The position numbers and the translations under genes were made by a program. The notes under the pieces were generated by a model. The model did no database searches, had not been told where the DNA came from, and was given only the letters and a program-made list of their open reading frames with translations. Shown here piece after piece: positions 1 to 11,285 of a DNA stretch of 64,000 bases. Numbering within the stretch: position 1 is the stretch's first letter; every line of letters begins with the position of its first letter. Origin of the DNA: Anodontia alba (taxonomy: Eukaryota > Mollusca > Bivalvia > Lucinida > Lucinidae). The stretch spans positions 21,407,275-21,471,274 of the forward strand of contig OZ024827.1 in NCBI GenBank assembly GCA_964016985.1. Direction: 5' to 3'.

Positions 1-103
1 ATTTGTTGTTTATTATTATCTAACTACAACTAATCAAAAGCAAATTGTGTTCATATTATGAGCAAGCAAGGTTTTATTTAAACTTTAATATTTAATTTAA
101 ATC

Positions 104-476
104 ACCATATTCGACCTAATTACTGCACTGTGTGCTTAGATCTTTTTAAAACTACTGGGAAAATTTGTGGGTAAATATATATCCACATATATTTAGGGTA
201 CATTTTAAAAAAAGATCAGCAAAGAACTTATTAATGATGCTTATGCGATGCTTATGCGATGTTTTTTTTTTCTGATTTTCTTTGTAAAACCATATGTTGT
301 AAGTATACTCATTTAAATTGCATTGACAAGTTGATGCAATTCAAATGTGCTCCTACAACATATGCCTTTATAAAGAAGCAGACAAAAAGTACACTGGCTG
401 TATTAATCTGAAGACTATGGAATTGCTTGAATGTGCGCTTAAAGGGATATGTGTGGTAATAAGGGCGAATACGGTA
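104..476. mobile_element. Palindromic MITE with CCGTATTCGA-type ends, copy 1
   Basis: The left end (CCATATTCGACC) and right end (CGAATACGG) are inverted and match the ends of a second copy at 57304-57643. The centre (291-364) is a hairpin that opens with CATATGTTGTAAGTA and closes with its complement. The left arm carries an 11-bp tandem duplication (GATGCTTATGC, around 235-260). There is no coding capacity. A TA target duplication is clear only in the second copy, so a Tc1/mariner-type origin is an inference. Confidence 0.7.
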
Positions 477-498
477 TTTCAATTTAAATATTTCTGAG

Positions 499-644
499 GA
501 AATCAAATTGTATTGGTAAAATGACATGAATATTGTTTACCTGTTCTTACACCAAACTTTTTTTTTAAAATTTATTGAAATCAAATTGTATTGGTAAAAT
601 GACATGAATATTGTTTACCTGTTCTTACACCAAACTTTTTTTTT
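499..644. repeat. Tandem duplication, 78-bp unit
   Basis: A unit starting GAAATCAAATTGTATTGG at 499 is repeated at 577 with almost no change and includes the T-run. Two copies are present. It looks like a recent slippage or unequal-exchange duplication. No function is visible. Confidence 0.9.
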
Positions 645-731
645 TCAAATTCATTTAAAATTTGAATTTAAACATTAAAATTTGAACTTAAGTTTCCAAA
701 CTTTACTCCAATATATAAAAATGATTGTCTT

Positions 732-1010
732 CATCATGAAAACATGCCTATATAATTACGACCCCCTTAAACCCCACTTTTATATAGTAAAACTGGGGTT
801 TACAGGGGTAAACATTATTTTTCTTATGTCTGCTCAAAAACATGAATTGTGGGTACTCATTAGAACTGCCTCGTTGAGGTGGTTCTAACGAGTATCCACA
901 ATCTATGTTTTGAGCAGAAATATGAAAAATATCAGAATTTTTTATCTGAAAATTTTCATTTTTTGGTGGTAAAATTTTCAGTATATTTGAATAGGCGTAT
1001 TTTCGTAATG
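732..1010. mobile_element. pal-B MITE copy 1
   Basis: The inverted ends read CATCATGAAAACATGCCTAT at the left and ATAGGCGTATTTTCGTAATG at the right. The centre (about 826-923) is a hairpin around GAATTGTGGGTACTCATTAG. Near-complete copies lie at 41284-41544 and 53288-53564. Each is about 260-280 bp, so the boundaries are well supported by comparison. It is non-coding and non-autonomous. Confidence 0.8.
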
Positions 1011-1712
1011 TTGACAACACGTTTCTACATAGTAATGTTGACCAAGGACGTAAAGTAATTTTATACGTCTTTGTGTTGACCATTTAAAAAGTGATATATT
1101 TGGTTTTAAAATTTCATTAATAAGTTTTAATCTACGATGACATCACTGAAGGATGTATTATGGGAAATTATCTGTCAAACAGCAAGAAAGATAACTTATG
1201 CTTGAATACAGGGCTGTGTGTTAAATAAAACGGCATAACTTTTGAATGGGCAGGATTTTTTTTCCAGCAGTTTTCAGTTAAATGATCCTACCATTTCAGT
1301 AAAGTTTATTGATTTTGAAGTTTACTTTCCTAAATGACCTTTAATAAAAAAAAAAAATGTTACAGATTTCTCAGGAACTATGAAAGCTGTAAAAATGAAA
1401 CTGGCTACACTCATGGACAATAGGCTTATAACCATGTGGTCCATGTTTAATATAAGTCAAAAATTTGGTACGAGGAGAATTTATTTTAACTAACAGTCAC
1501 ACTAATTTAACTGTGAAGACAGTTATCTTTAATTCATTATCATTGATACTGGCTGCTTAATAGATAATTAAGCTTCTCGTTAAAACAGTTGGGACACGGT
1601 ACTTCAAATCATAAATTAAATAAGGAGACTGCCTGAAGCAGTAATTTAATGGTTATTAAAACCTAGCAGACACTGTTAAGACATATAAGTTATGCTGAAT
1701 ACAGACACCTTC
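1011..1712. other. No feature recognised
   Basis: AT-rich sequence with short homopolymer runs. No ORF with recognisable similarity, RNA gene or repeat shared with the rest of the window was seen. Confidence 0.5.
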
Positions 1713-1796
1713 CCCAGCAGGTACACACCGTTGAAACAACGTCGATTCAACGTTAATACTTTGAATCAACGTTGTTTCATCTTTATGCCCGCTGGG
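1713..1796. mobile_element. Short palindromic element with CCCAGC...GCTGGG ends
   Basis: An 84-bp hairpin. The ends are CCCAGCAGG and CCGCTGGG, and the arms contain GTTGAAACAACGT and its partner ACGTTGTTTCA. Similar CCCAGC/GCTGGG mini-palindromes occur at 16130-16236. The superfamily is not identifiable. Confidence 0.6.
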
Positions 1797-2431
1797 AAAC
1801 GCGCGAGAAGCTAAATTATATAGCTTTAAAAAAAGCCAATACTTCTATCTGAGAGAGCGCCGAAGACATTGTCCAATCGAATTGATTGTTACAAAATCCC
1901 ACAGGATTTTCAACCAATCATACAATTTGATTTTGACAACAGCGGGAAGTCGAACCACATTGGAGCAAATATTTCTCAGAATTTCCGAGGTAAGCAATCA
2001 GAACGTCTACAGAAACCTTGAAAACACTGCTTTCAGTAATTCAGCGAGTCTTACGATACGAGATTTCAAAGGATGCACTCAGTAATACCCAGAAAAGCGA
2101 GATTTGAAGTTGTATGTGTCTTTGGAATAGTTCGGCCATAATCAAATTTTAACCATGCTGTTTCGACCCTGTATGCCCGCCCATATGATTCCGAGCCTAG
2201 TACATAACTTCATATTCAAAATTAAGGTTTGCTTACATTTTCTAACAGACAAAGCCATTAAAGGTAACATCTTCATGGTAAATTAGGTTTCTTATAAAAT
2301 TAAAAATACTCTTTACCAAGTCCACCTCTCATTTCTTTCGAATTATCATCATCTTGGACCAGTATACACTGGACTAGTAACTGTGGTGCAGGTATTGTAT
2401 TTATTGGAAATATGTTGTTGTGGCTGATTTT
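1797..2431. other. No feature recognised
   Basis: No convincing ORF or repeat. The 67-codon open frame at 1882 has no recognisable similarity and no support. Confidence 0.45.
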
Positions 2432-2444
2432 TCAAAATTTTGTA

Positions 2445-2731
2445 GGGGTGGTCGGGTGGTGCGAAGGTGCTGTGTATCTTACATCACCGGGGTGTCCAGC
2501 TGATATTGGCTTACAGTTGGGCAAGGCCTGCTATCCTTGTAGTGGGTAAGGGTAGAGGGGGAATGTTTTTATTTCTTCTGTTTCTTCACTTTCATTCCTG
2601 CTCCTCTTTCTTCCCTGTCCCTCTCTTTTATCTCTTCTACTGTCTCTTCTATCTCTTTTCTCCCTTTCTCTGGGAGACGACACAAAATGACCCTCAAGGG
2701 TTGACGTGTCGTTAAACCCCAACACAATCAA
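2445..2731 (+). mobile_element. Retroposon K, full copy with 13-bp target duplication
   Basis: The element is flanked by a perfect 13-bp direct repeat, TCAAAATTTTGTA, at 2432-2444 and 2732-2744. Its 3' end reads GTCGTTAAACCCCAACACAA. A second copy lies inverted at 39640-39929 and a 3' fragment at 53810-53885. The middle is a long C/T-rich tract. I could not find a clear tRNA-type A/B box, so the 5' module is of unknown origin. The target duplication and 3' tail indicate LINE-driven retroposition. Confidence 0.85.
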
Positions 2732-2792
2732 TCAAAATTTTGTACGATGAAGTTTAAACGCTCATATTTCATTTATTTCTCCAAGTATACTC

Positions 2793-5700
2793 ACTTCATA
2801 GCTTATCGCGGATACTATATTATCGCGGACCTTAAAAATCACGCGAATTTTCGACCGTCACGCACCCTAGCATTTGTTTACATTGGCTACCTTTAGAGCG
2901 AAACGTCAAACTCGATCTCTGTCAGAAAATCAGGCGACATGTCAAGAATACTGGTGAGTAAAATTTTATTTTTATGAAAAACCTAAAAAATATCAGTTTT
3001 GAAATGTATTCTGTACCCCTCCTCCCCTAAATGAGCCCCGGAGTCCTTATTTTCAACCTTTTCATATGTTTGAATCAGGAATTTGATCGTCTGGTTTTGA
3101 CAGCTGTCACATGCGTAGCGAAAGTCACGTTATTACCAAATATGGAAGCGAGCTGACACGTGATAAAAATAGAAGTATAGAGCAGTTCATATCAGTAGAA
3201 AAACCAATATTTGAAAACTTATCAAATAAAAATAGATTTAACTTTTTTTTTTTTTTTTTTTTTGCACAATTTATTAAATTTCATTTCAGTTATTCTCTTT
3301 CAGATTATTTTTCAGTCTGTTTTATTAATTTATAATTATGTTTTTACAGGTGAGTTTGATAAAGTCAGCAAAAAAAAAAAAAAGAAAAATGATCAGTATG
3401 CTGTACAAGGTTGTTGCTGATTTTATAAAACTAAAACTTTGACTACTTGCAGACTGCATTGTGGATCATGCCTCTTAACAAGGTCTCTCATTTCTTCCAG
3501 GATGTTCCCATTAAGAAAAGGCGCCTTCAGTATGACAGGGCAAACTTATCAAGGGCATATGAAGCTACCCAGAGTGGCATGTCTGTGTGTAAAGCTGCTA
3601 GACTCTACAACATGCCGGAGTCAACACTGAGAGACCGTACAAGGGGCAACGTTGTGATTGATGCAAAGAATGGAACTGGGACACTGCTGTCAACCAAAGA
3701 GGAGGAGAAGCTAGTAGAACATATATAAAGTATACGGCAGATATAGGATATGGCTACAACAAGTCTAGTATACAGTATATGGCCAGAGACTATGCGGTGT
3801 CATTAGGGAAGAGTGTGCAACCCTCGGACTCACTTAGTAACTGTTGGTTTTATGGCTTTATGGGGCGTTGGCTTACACTGAAAGTAGTTAAACCTCAGAA
3901 GTTGGCGATTGCAAGGGCTAAGTCAGCATCACGTGAAGTCATTGGCAGATATTACAAAGAACTTGCCACAATACTTACCACTAACAACCTGAGAGACAAA
4001 CCTGAAAGGATCTACAATATAGACGAAACAGGCATTTCCACTGAACACACTCCCCCCAAAATAGTGTGTGATAAAGACTCAAATCCATAATGTGTTACAT
4101 CCCTTAGAGGCTGAACAATTACCGTTATTGCTGCCGGAAATGCTCTTGGGAACAGCATCCCACCTTATTATGTATTCCCAGGCGTCAGAGTGATTCTCTT
4201 CTTACAGGAGCAAGTACTGGAGCAGCAGGTATAATGTCTAAGAGCGGTTGGTCGTTGTCAGAGGTGTTTCAAAACTACTTGACCAGACATTTTGCTCAAT
4301 ATGCCCGTATTACACTTGGGACAACTGAACCTACTTTAGTTTTATTTGACGGACATAGGTCTCACATATCATTAACATTGACAAAATGGATTAAGGCACA
4401 CAATGTTATTCTATTTGTACTGCCACCGCACACAAGCCATCTGACTCAACCTCTGGACGTCAGTGTGTTTGGGCCTTTTAAGGCAATGTACAATAAGGAA
4501 TGCCAGACATACATGAAAAACAATCCAGGGCTCACAATCACTAAATATCAAGTGGCCGAGCTTACCTCCAGACCGTACATGAAGTCTCTCACTCCAGAAA
4601 ATTTGACTGCTGCCTTCCGTAAAACTGGAATTTATCCTTTTGACAGTCAAGTTATATCAGATTCCCAAGTAGCTCCAGCTGTTATCTATCAGAGTCAGCA
4701 AACAGAACAGCCTGATGCTAAATCATATGAGACAAATCCTCCTGAAGATACCTTACACGTCCAGGACCATGGTGAACTCAGTCAGTCATCTCCTGACCTG
4801 CATGAACCAAGTCAACCAACACATGGTCTGCATGAAGTAACTCAGTCAGCTCTTGACCAAGACCCACCAGAGACCACTTGTAAGCATGACACCAATGCTA
4901 CATTCTTCCAACAGAGAACCATCACTAGTGCTGTTAAGAACCGAACAAAGCGTAAATTTGTACCTCCTTTCCTTACAGGCAACCTTCTGAAAAAATCTGT
5001 CACAGATATATTACATGAACAAGCCACAAAGAAAAAGCTACTATTGGCTAAGCCAAAAAGTTCCAAACATGAAAAAGCTCCAAAGAAAAAGCAGCCATCT
5101 TCCACCAAAACTCAGTCTAATACCATCAAGACAAGCAAAATTGTTATTGTGGATGAGTCACGTCCAAGTACTTCTGGTTTAAACAAGACAGGTGGTCCCA
5201 TAGAATTATTTTCAAATGAGGACATTTCTACGTGTAGCAGTGATGACATCAGTGAATCTGAGGAAGACAAGTGTTGTGTTTGTAATGCGTTTCAGCCAGA
5301 AGAAGTTAGAAAATGTCATTCAATTATTTTTGTAAAATGGGCTAAATGTGACTATTGCACTCACTGGACTCATTTGCAATTTTGTTCATATGTCAGAGTT
5401 ATCAGAATGGGTAGTGAATTCCGTTGTCCTCACTGCCTCTCTCATACCCAGTAGAAACTTTTCCAATGAACCCCTTTGTACATATGTTAGTTGGAGTTTA
5501 CAGTTTGTTCTGATGTGTTTCTTTACGTTAAAATTACTGCTGAACTGATATTTCAATGACAAAATATGTGTGTTCAAAACTGCCTTATCGTTCTGATACC
5601 AGGAGTGCTACATACATTCGCAATTTTAATTTAATTGAACTCCGCGATAACCTAGGAACCTCATTCTGAAACGACCTTGACATGTAATGGCTACCGATGA

Positions 5701-5860
5701 GCGACTTTCAAAATAAATAGAAACAATAGACAAAAATGGACTATGTTGAAATATGTAAGGGTGAATGTTTAAAACATTGATAGGATTTAGTTGCTGGTAA
5801 GTTGCATTATTTATTTGTTTATTTAAAGCAAAGCGTTAACTCCGCGGTAAGCTAGGAACC
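2793..5860 (+). mobile_element. pogo/Tigger-like DNA transposon
   Basis: It encloses the broken transposase at 3468-5454. A left terminal repeat candidate CTTCATAGCTTATCGCGGA (2794-2812) has two inverted partners at the right: TCCGCGATAACCTAGGAAC (5641-5659) and TCCGCGGTAAGCTAGGAAC (5841-5859). Each differs from the left end at three of 19 positions. Which right copy is the true end cannot be settled, so the right limit is either about 5660 or about 5860. TATCGCGGA is also repeated just inside the left end. No clear TA duplication was identified. Confidence 0.65.
3468..5454 (+). pseudogene. Tigger/pogo-like transposase with C-terminal PHD-like finger, broken
   Basis: The first segment (ATG at 3468) encodes a psq-type helix-turn-helix: KKRRLQYDRANLSRAYEA, then VCKAARLYNMPESTLRDR. 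The DDE_1-type catalytic core follows: YNIDETGI (about 4020), LVLFDGHRSHIS, then HTSHLTQPLDVSVFGPFK. The last 60 residues hold a Cys/His cluster (CCVCNAFQPEE, CDYCTHWTH, FRCPHC) resembling a PHD finger, as known for some metazoan Tigger-derived proteins. Damage: a stop and frameshift near 3726-3730, in-frame stops at 4088 (TAA) and 4112 (TGA), and another frameshift near 4185-4205. The ORF from 4234 to 5454 is still open for 406 codons. The upstream ATG at 3447 shares the frame; 3468 is preferred because it sits just before the HTH. The element cannot make a full transposase as it stands. Confidence 0.85.
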
Positions 5861-5970
5861 CGGGATACCTGAGATTTGTTTTAAAAAAGCAATAGTTCAA
5901 TATATTACATTTAAGACTGCAGCAGTATATTTAAGAAAAATTAAACATGTTTTGTAAACATCAACAAGAA

Positions 5971-6190
5971 ACCTACAGTACAAGTTTCGCGAAGGTTATA
6001 TCGTTCGCGCTCCACAATAAAAAATTTTGCTCGTTAGCGTGAAACAAGCGTGGGTTTAGCGCGGGTTTAGCGTGGGTTTTGCGCGAAGCGTGAAGAATGG
6101 AACGCGAGGTTACGTAATCGTAGTGCGAAACGTATTACTGGCACGAGCATGACAAGCGTGGAAAGGATTAACGACAGTAGTAAAATATTT
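5971..6190 (+). repeat. Repeat L, GC-rich copy 1
   Basis: The left end ACCTACAGTACAAGTTTCGC, followed by GTTATATCGTTCGC, is the inverted partner of the right end of 12048-12212. Inside is a short tandem run of (GCGTGGGTTTA)-like units. The right boundary is uncertain. It is likely a DNA-transposon derivative, but the class is unknown. Confidence 0.5.
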
Positions 6191-6639
6191 CTATCACAGG
6201 TGAGTCTGTGAATAAAGATCGATTCACGGTACTTTGGCAGTAGATTTTGATCCAGAAGTTCTCATTCTGTTGACAGAAAACCACAGCACAATAAATAAAA
6301 TTGCACATTATCTACATGTATGTGTGGACTTGCGCAACCTGAGCCGAGTCTTCCTTGTTTTATATCATTTCACTTATTTGTGATCTCAATGCCTACGCGA
6401 CAAATACAAATTGTCCGTCGGGAAATTGAGATTCCCCTTCAACTTAATTAATGTCCAGTCGGGGAAGTATTTCACAATCTGGCAATAAAATGTTTCTTTC
6501 TTTTTTTTTTTTTTTTTTGTTAGCGGTTTAGATGAGTTATGCGACCAGCATGTACAGCCCCACGTTAACCGGAGTTCCTTGGTGTAATTTGACGAAACAC
6601 CTGACCGATTTTTATTTATTTGTTTTTCCATCATATAGT

Positions 6640-6810
6640 AGTCAGTGTGGAGGTTATATCGTCCATTCTCATGCGGATGCGTAAGTTGATCTGAGTCTGC
6701 ACTAGTCGCAAAAGTCTCATTGTACCAAATGAGTTTTCCCAATCGCTGCACTCCGTGTCCCCAAAAATTAGGTTCATTCCCTCTCTTAAAATATTTACCA
6801 AAGTTGCAAT
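6640..6810 (-). repeat. Diverged duplicated segment, inverted copy
   Basis: Read on the minus strand this segment matches 7170-7290 and 7960-8075: the stretch around GGGAATGAACCTAATTTTTG, then a block ending in GCGACTAGTGCAGACTCAG. Together the three copies form a partly inverted, partly direct duplication. The open frames here are repeat-derived and have no protein support. Confidence 0.6.
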
Positions 6811-6956
6811 GATACGCCACCAGACGACAACACACAATTCTGGGACGTTCGCATTTCCAGTATAGATTACAAAAATACAAGTGGAGATACCCAGAAGATG
6901 CAACAAATCTCTGGTTAAATACATCACCGTTTCAGTGAAGGTTTAAATGCGTTCTG

Positions 6957-7290
6957 TATGATGACATTCCCTTGCCCCCCATGAAGAAACCGCGTGCTCG
7001 TAACGGTAACGTCACGAGAAATCGAGGCGGATACTGCTAAGAGAAAAACACACTTATGAATATGTCCGTTAAATTATAGAGAATTTTTTTCGTCAGAACT
7101 GCATATGAAACTGGCATGTACCTAAGTATTGGGACAGAAAGGCCTATGCAAAGTGTAGACACAGATCAGACGCCGCAGAGAAAAGGGGAATGGAACTAGT
7201 GAGGGGGAACAGGGAACATGGAAACACTTTTAGGACATAAGACGTGCGACCAGTGAAGACTCAGATCATCTTCCGATGCAAGGGCGGTCA
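6957..7290 (+). repeat. Diverged duplicated segment, direct copy 1
   Basis: It aligns with 7735-8075 along its length, through shared blocks such as CATGAAGAAACC, CACGTGCTCG-like, CTAAGTATTGG and GCGACCAGTGAA. The spacing is about 770 bp. A 58-bp piece just upstream (6898-6955, AAATCTCTGGTTAAATACAT) recurs at 7345-7408. Confidence 0.7.
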
Positions 7291-7734
7291 GATTTTGCCG
7301 GTTGTGGTGACAAACAGGCATGTACATGTAAACTTCAGTTCTTGAAGAGATTACAAATCTCTGGTTAAAGACATCACCGTTTCAGTGAAGGTTTAAATGC
7401 GTTCTGTGGCTTCTGATCTGGGTCTACACTGTTTGCTGAGGCATGTCTGTCCGAATACGTAGAGTAAGTACGGAAATTAGATCAAATCGAACCCCATTCA
7501 GAAATCGTCCTGGATCCGCCTCTGTTTCATAAAAAAAAAAAAATGCTGTGTTCGACTCCTAAAGTTCATTATCATGGCATATGCAATTAGCTCCCTTTAA
7601 ACAGTAAAACCTAGAGTGATGGCCTTACCCCGTATTTACCAGGGTATAAATAAATATTGGCACTGTTATTCTTTTACATCATCATGAGAACATTAGGATT
7701 ATTAAAATACCCAGAAAATGCAACACTCACAAAG

Positions 7735-8075
7735 CAACATTCTTTCCCTTGCCCCGCATGAAGAAACCACGTGCTCGCAGCGGTAATGTCACGTGAAGTC
7801 TTGGCGGGAAACCGCTTCGGGAGAAAAACACAACTTAATTTATAGAGCCTTTTCTTGTCAGAAATGCACACAAAACTGGCACGTATTAAAAATATAAAGA
7901 ACCTAAGTATTGGAACAGATAGGCCTATGCAAACAGTGCAGACCCAGATTAGACGCCGCAGAGAACAAGGGAATGAAACTAATTTGGGGGAACAGGAATC
8001 ATGACAATTTGGAAAACACTTTTAGGACGATGAGACCTGTGCGACCAGTGAATACTAAGATCAACCTGCGAATCA
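7735..8075 (+). repeat. Diverged duplicated segment, direct copy 2
   Basis: Second direct copy of the unit at 6957-7290. It contains GCAAACAGTGCAGACCCAGA, the hairpin-arm motif found in families F, E, I and J, here without its partner arm. Confidence 0.7.
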
Positions 8076-8214
8076 GTCTTCACTGTTTGTATGAGCTTCT
8101 TTGGCCTCTGGGCTTTTCAAGATCATTCTACGAGTATATGCTTTTCTTAATTAAAGCCAATATTGTTGTCTTCAGAATGTGTCTTTCACCTTCAAGCTAA
8201 TGACAATTCAGATG

Positions 8215-8373
8215 AGAGAGTGAGTGTTTTACGTCCAACTAACATTTAGGTCATGGAGAGATGAGGGCCTTGGTTTAAAGTCTCACATGAAAGACTGAAG
8301 AAGCCTGGGATCGAACTCGTGACCCCTGCATGGGTTACAAGGCGAGCAGCTTTACCACTACACCACCGACTCC
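8215..8373 (-). mobile_element. SINE-2, tRNA-headed, minus strand
   Basis: On the minus strand an A-box-like TGGTGTAGTGG (8355-8365) and a B-box GAGTTCGATCCC (8308-8319) lie about 36 bp apart, the tRNA-type pol III promoter layout. The 3' end reads GGACGTAAAACACTCACTC. It is short (about 160 bp). It is not a functional tRNA: no CCA-side acceptor stem pairing was found. Confidence 0.7.
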
Positions 8374-8619
8374 GAGGCACCCTTTCCTAATATGTTAAAT
8401 ATTTTATAAATTGGTCGCAGATATTGCACCAAGCCCCGCCACTGTACTAACATCAAGCAAGTGTCATAACTGTTAATAAATTAATAAAGTTTCAAGAAAA
8501 TATCTTGAATTGTTTTCAAGTTACAGAGCGAACACAAATATATTACAGAAATCACTATGATATTCTCGATGTTCAAAGGGCCATGACTCCAAAAGTAGGC
8601 TCACTCGTCAACGTATATG

Positions 8620-8745
8620 AAAGAAAAGAAGGGCAGTTGTCAGTTTCTGCCAAAATGATTAACAGCTAATGTCTGCCTGCCCCGGAAATGTGTGTGGGCT
8701 CGATAAGACCGAAATAGTTTTGACTGGGCCGTCTACATCAGTACA
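8620..8745 (+). mobile_element. SINE-1 fragment, decayed
   Basis: Retains AAGGGCAGTTGTCAGTTTCT, CTGCCTGCCC and TTGACTGGGCCGT in the order found in full SINE-1 copies (see 42780-43080). The head and several internal blocks are missing. Confidence 0.6.
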
Positions 8746-8989
8746 AGGTTATCATGCCTGAAGTATAATTTACGATGTACGTACATTGAATATGAGCCCG
8801 CGCCAGACAAAACCTACAATACTACAATGTATGTACGACCAGCAAAGACTCAGGTCAGTCTGTGCATCGACCCACTATATAAAGCAAGCTTCTTGGATAG
8901 CCCTGAATCCACAGACGGTGCATACTGTTTGATCATCGAAGGGTCTGATCCTCGGGGACGGGGATCCTATATATGGCATAGTACGGATG

Positions 8990-9330
8990 TGCGTGCCCAA
9001 TAGCCCCCTTTTTCAGCACTGCCAGGTATATGATTGGCCCCCTTTTTTCAACAAAATGTATATGAATGGCCCGATTTTTCTGGATTCCTATGTGGAAGGG
9101 CCCATTTTTCTGACATCCTGGTATATGCACATGTTTTTCGCTCAAAGATTTTTCGAGGCTGCTTATCTTCTTGGTATTACATGAATTGACTAAGTTATTT
9201 GTGTAACAACCAGCAAAAAAGTGGGTACAAAAAAAAATCAAAGAATAGGTCAACATTTTAGACGATCAAGTATATGAATGGTTCCGTTTTTTTTCAAAGG
9301 CCAGGTATATGAATAGGGTAGGTTTTGAAA
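8990..9330. repeat. Degenerate short repeats around GGTATATGAATGGCCC
   Basis: The motif GTATATGAATGGCCCNTTTTT and variants recur irregularly on the plus strand (about 9025, 9058, 9120, 9268, 9301). Spacing is uneven, so this is a degraded short-period array rather than a regular satellite. Confidence 0.5.
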
Positions 9331-9370
9331 TACTGGCTCGCACACCTGTACCAAACTTACCCAAAAGTTA

Positions 9371-9376
9371 CCCCCC

Positions 9377-9407
<31 letters not shown>

Positions 9408-9415
9408 ACACACAC
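9371..9415. repeat. Poly-C run followed by (CA)n
   Basis: About 23 C residues run straight into about 11 CA dinucleotides. A compound microsatellite; length is likely variable and prone to sequencing error. Confidence 0.95.
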
Positions 9416-9729
9416 CCAAGGTCTGATCAGAATGTGCTATTGCAGTCGCACTGTTGATCCCGCTTTGGTCAGTCCGGCTATCGAAGGTTAATACGATCAG
9501 CGAATGCTTTGATCAGAATGTGCAGTTGCGCAGACTCACCCGAGTATTCGCTTGTCGCACAAGACGTTTTGTTACATCCAGAGATTACAGGAGGTACATC
9601 TGATTAGCGAAGGCTCTGATCAGACTACTGATGTGCAGGCTCAAAGTGTGCAGGCTGACCTGATTCTTCGTACAAATTTTATTGTTGGTTTTGCCATACA
9701 CACATGCGCGTAGTGTTTGTGCAAAACTT

Positions 9730-9921
9730 TACGCAGCACTCTGAGTAAAATTTTCAACAGGCATTTTGAAATTTTTTCTCATTCTTCAATTTGACATTTC
9801 ATGCAAATTGTCTCCATTGCATGAAATGTCAAATCCTGTTTTCTATTGCATGAAATGTCAAATCTGCTGTTTTTTGGGAAATAAAAAAAATAACCGTTTA
9901 TTTGTCGTCTATTGAATTAGC
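9730..9921. mobile_element. TTAA-D MITE, copy with doubled inner arm
   Basis: Shows the family's outer motif (GCACTCTGAGTAAAATTTTC) and the hairpin arm GACATTTCATGCAAATTG. The returning arm GCATGAAATGTCAAAT is present twice (about 9818 and 9848). Its right end runs into the SINE at 9922 without the usual TTAA. Family description at 16753-17107. Confidence 0.65.
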
Positions 9922-10150
9922 CCTGACTGGTAATCCAGAAATTTTGTGTTCGATACCCGGGAGCACCAAGTGTTGTGTCCTTGAGCAAGACACTTTATCT
10001 TCATAACTTAGCATTGGTTTCTACCCAGGAAGACTCTGCCTAGAATGGCAAGCGGTATATAATATATATCATTTTGAAGACGCTTCCCCGCCGATGCTAG
10101 ATTTATATGTGCCTCTGTTTTATTCCTTAAATAAATTGACGTCTTGGTTT
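9922..10150 (+). mobile_element. SINE-4, 5'-truncated, tRNA-type B box
   Basis: The B-box-like GTGTTCGATACC (9946-9957) is followed by CCTTGAGCAAGACACTTTAT, a stretch typical of several animal tRNA SINEs. The A box region is lost at the junction with the TTAA-D element. The 3' limit is approximate. Confidence 0.55.
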
Positions 10151-10690
10151 TGCATATCGGATGCTGAAGTCACAAAAACAGAACACTTACCATGAGATTG
10201 AAAGTTCTGAAGAATACTCTGTAAGCCTTTAAATATAATGTTTTAAATGTATATACTGGAAGCAAATAACATAACATAATATTTATTTGTACCGTGATAA
10301 ATGCCGGGCAAAATCCTCACACTGCAGGTTTTACTGTTTTAAGGGAGCTAACTGCAGTTGACTAAAGGGAGCGGGAGCTAACTGCAATTGCTTTACGAGT
10401 CGGGGGCCCATCCGAAATGGGATGAAGAGGGGGCAGGCTTATTACATTAGCGATTAACCAGTTCACTGAGCACTCTTCCGTCAGAAACTTGTAACTGCCA
10501 ATCTTGAAGCAGTAGAAGGATCGAATGACCATAGCAAATACATGTGTGTTTACTAATAGACCGCACAGTCTATAGGGATCAAGGATCAAATCCGCGATCA
10601 GGTCTCGCGTTCCATTCCCGCCGGTGCGATAACATTCTATCCAATAAAGTCAGTGCAAACAACTTATAGTTCGAAAGGAGGCATATCATA
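10151..10690. other. No clear feature
   Basis: Contains only an 18-bp near-duplicate (GGGAGCTAACTGCAGTTG at about 10342 and a variant at 10370). No RNA gene or protein similarity was seen. Confidence 0.45.
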
Positions 10691-10822
10691 TTTACGAGAG
10701 AGAGAGAGAGAGTCCATCCATTTTAGGTGCATCCGGCTATTAGATTTAGGTATTGCTAGAGAATAATGGCTAAACGGTTGTTGTTTTTTTTTGTTGTTTT
10801 TTTTTGTTTGTTTTTTTTTTTG
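10691..10822. repeat. (GA)n and T-rich tracts
   Basis: An 18-bp GA run around 10696-10712 is followed by GTTGTTTTT-type low-complexity sequence at about 10778-10822. Confidence 0.85.
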
Positions 10823-11084
10823 CAAATAGTGAAGACCCTGATCAGACGCCGCGTTCTATAATCTCGATATTACTTAAATAATTTATGTTGAAAGAGACAT
10901 AAGACATCAAATCACCAGCATCATTAAGTGGTGATTTAAATGGACAGCCCTAACCCTGGTCCAGTCATTATGAGAAACCGCCGAGGCCTCGATCCAAGAA
11001 GTGTAGTTACCTTTCAGCCTGTCCGTTTCTGCCTCCCATGATAAATGAAATGTATCCATACTCCTTAAGGCCTCCCTTAATACT

Positions 11085-11285
11085 TGAAGCGCTCAGCACA
11101 TTCAGCAGACGGCATTTTCATATTTTTTTCTTTATTTTCCAGTGCAAATAACAGGGCAAATAAGACGTGACATTACATATGGACCGTTTGCTGGGCAGAC
11201 GATTCACATGAAAAGTTCAGCCTCCTTGCTGTAAAATATTGAAAACAGATCGGCATCTGCTCCAAAATTTTCAGCAGCCCTCCAG
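11085..11285. mobile_element. TTAA-D MITE, strongly decayed copy
   Basis: Retains CAGCACATTCAGCAGACGGC at the left, GGGCAGACGATTCACATGAA in the middle and AATTTTCAGCAG at the right. The hairpin arms no longer pair well. No TTAA flanks. Confidence 0.45.

Noticed and set aside
2467..2715. ORF of 82 codons at 2467 with a matching ORF at 39658
   Set aside because: Both come from copies of retroposon K; the Ser/Phe-rich product reflects its CT-rich tract.
6386..6880. 164-codon minus-strand ORF
   Set aside because: Overlaps the inverted copy of a diverged repeat and a T-run; no domain or conserved motif is visible.
9309..9491. 60-codon ORF with His/Pro run
   Set aside because: The run is encoded by the poly-C/(CA)n microsatellite.
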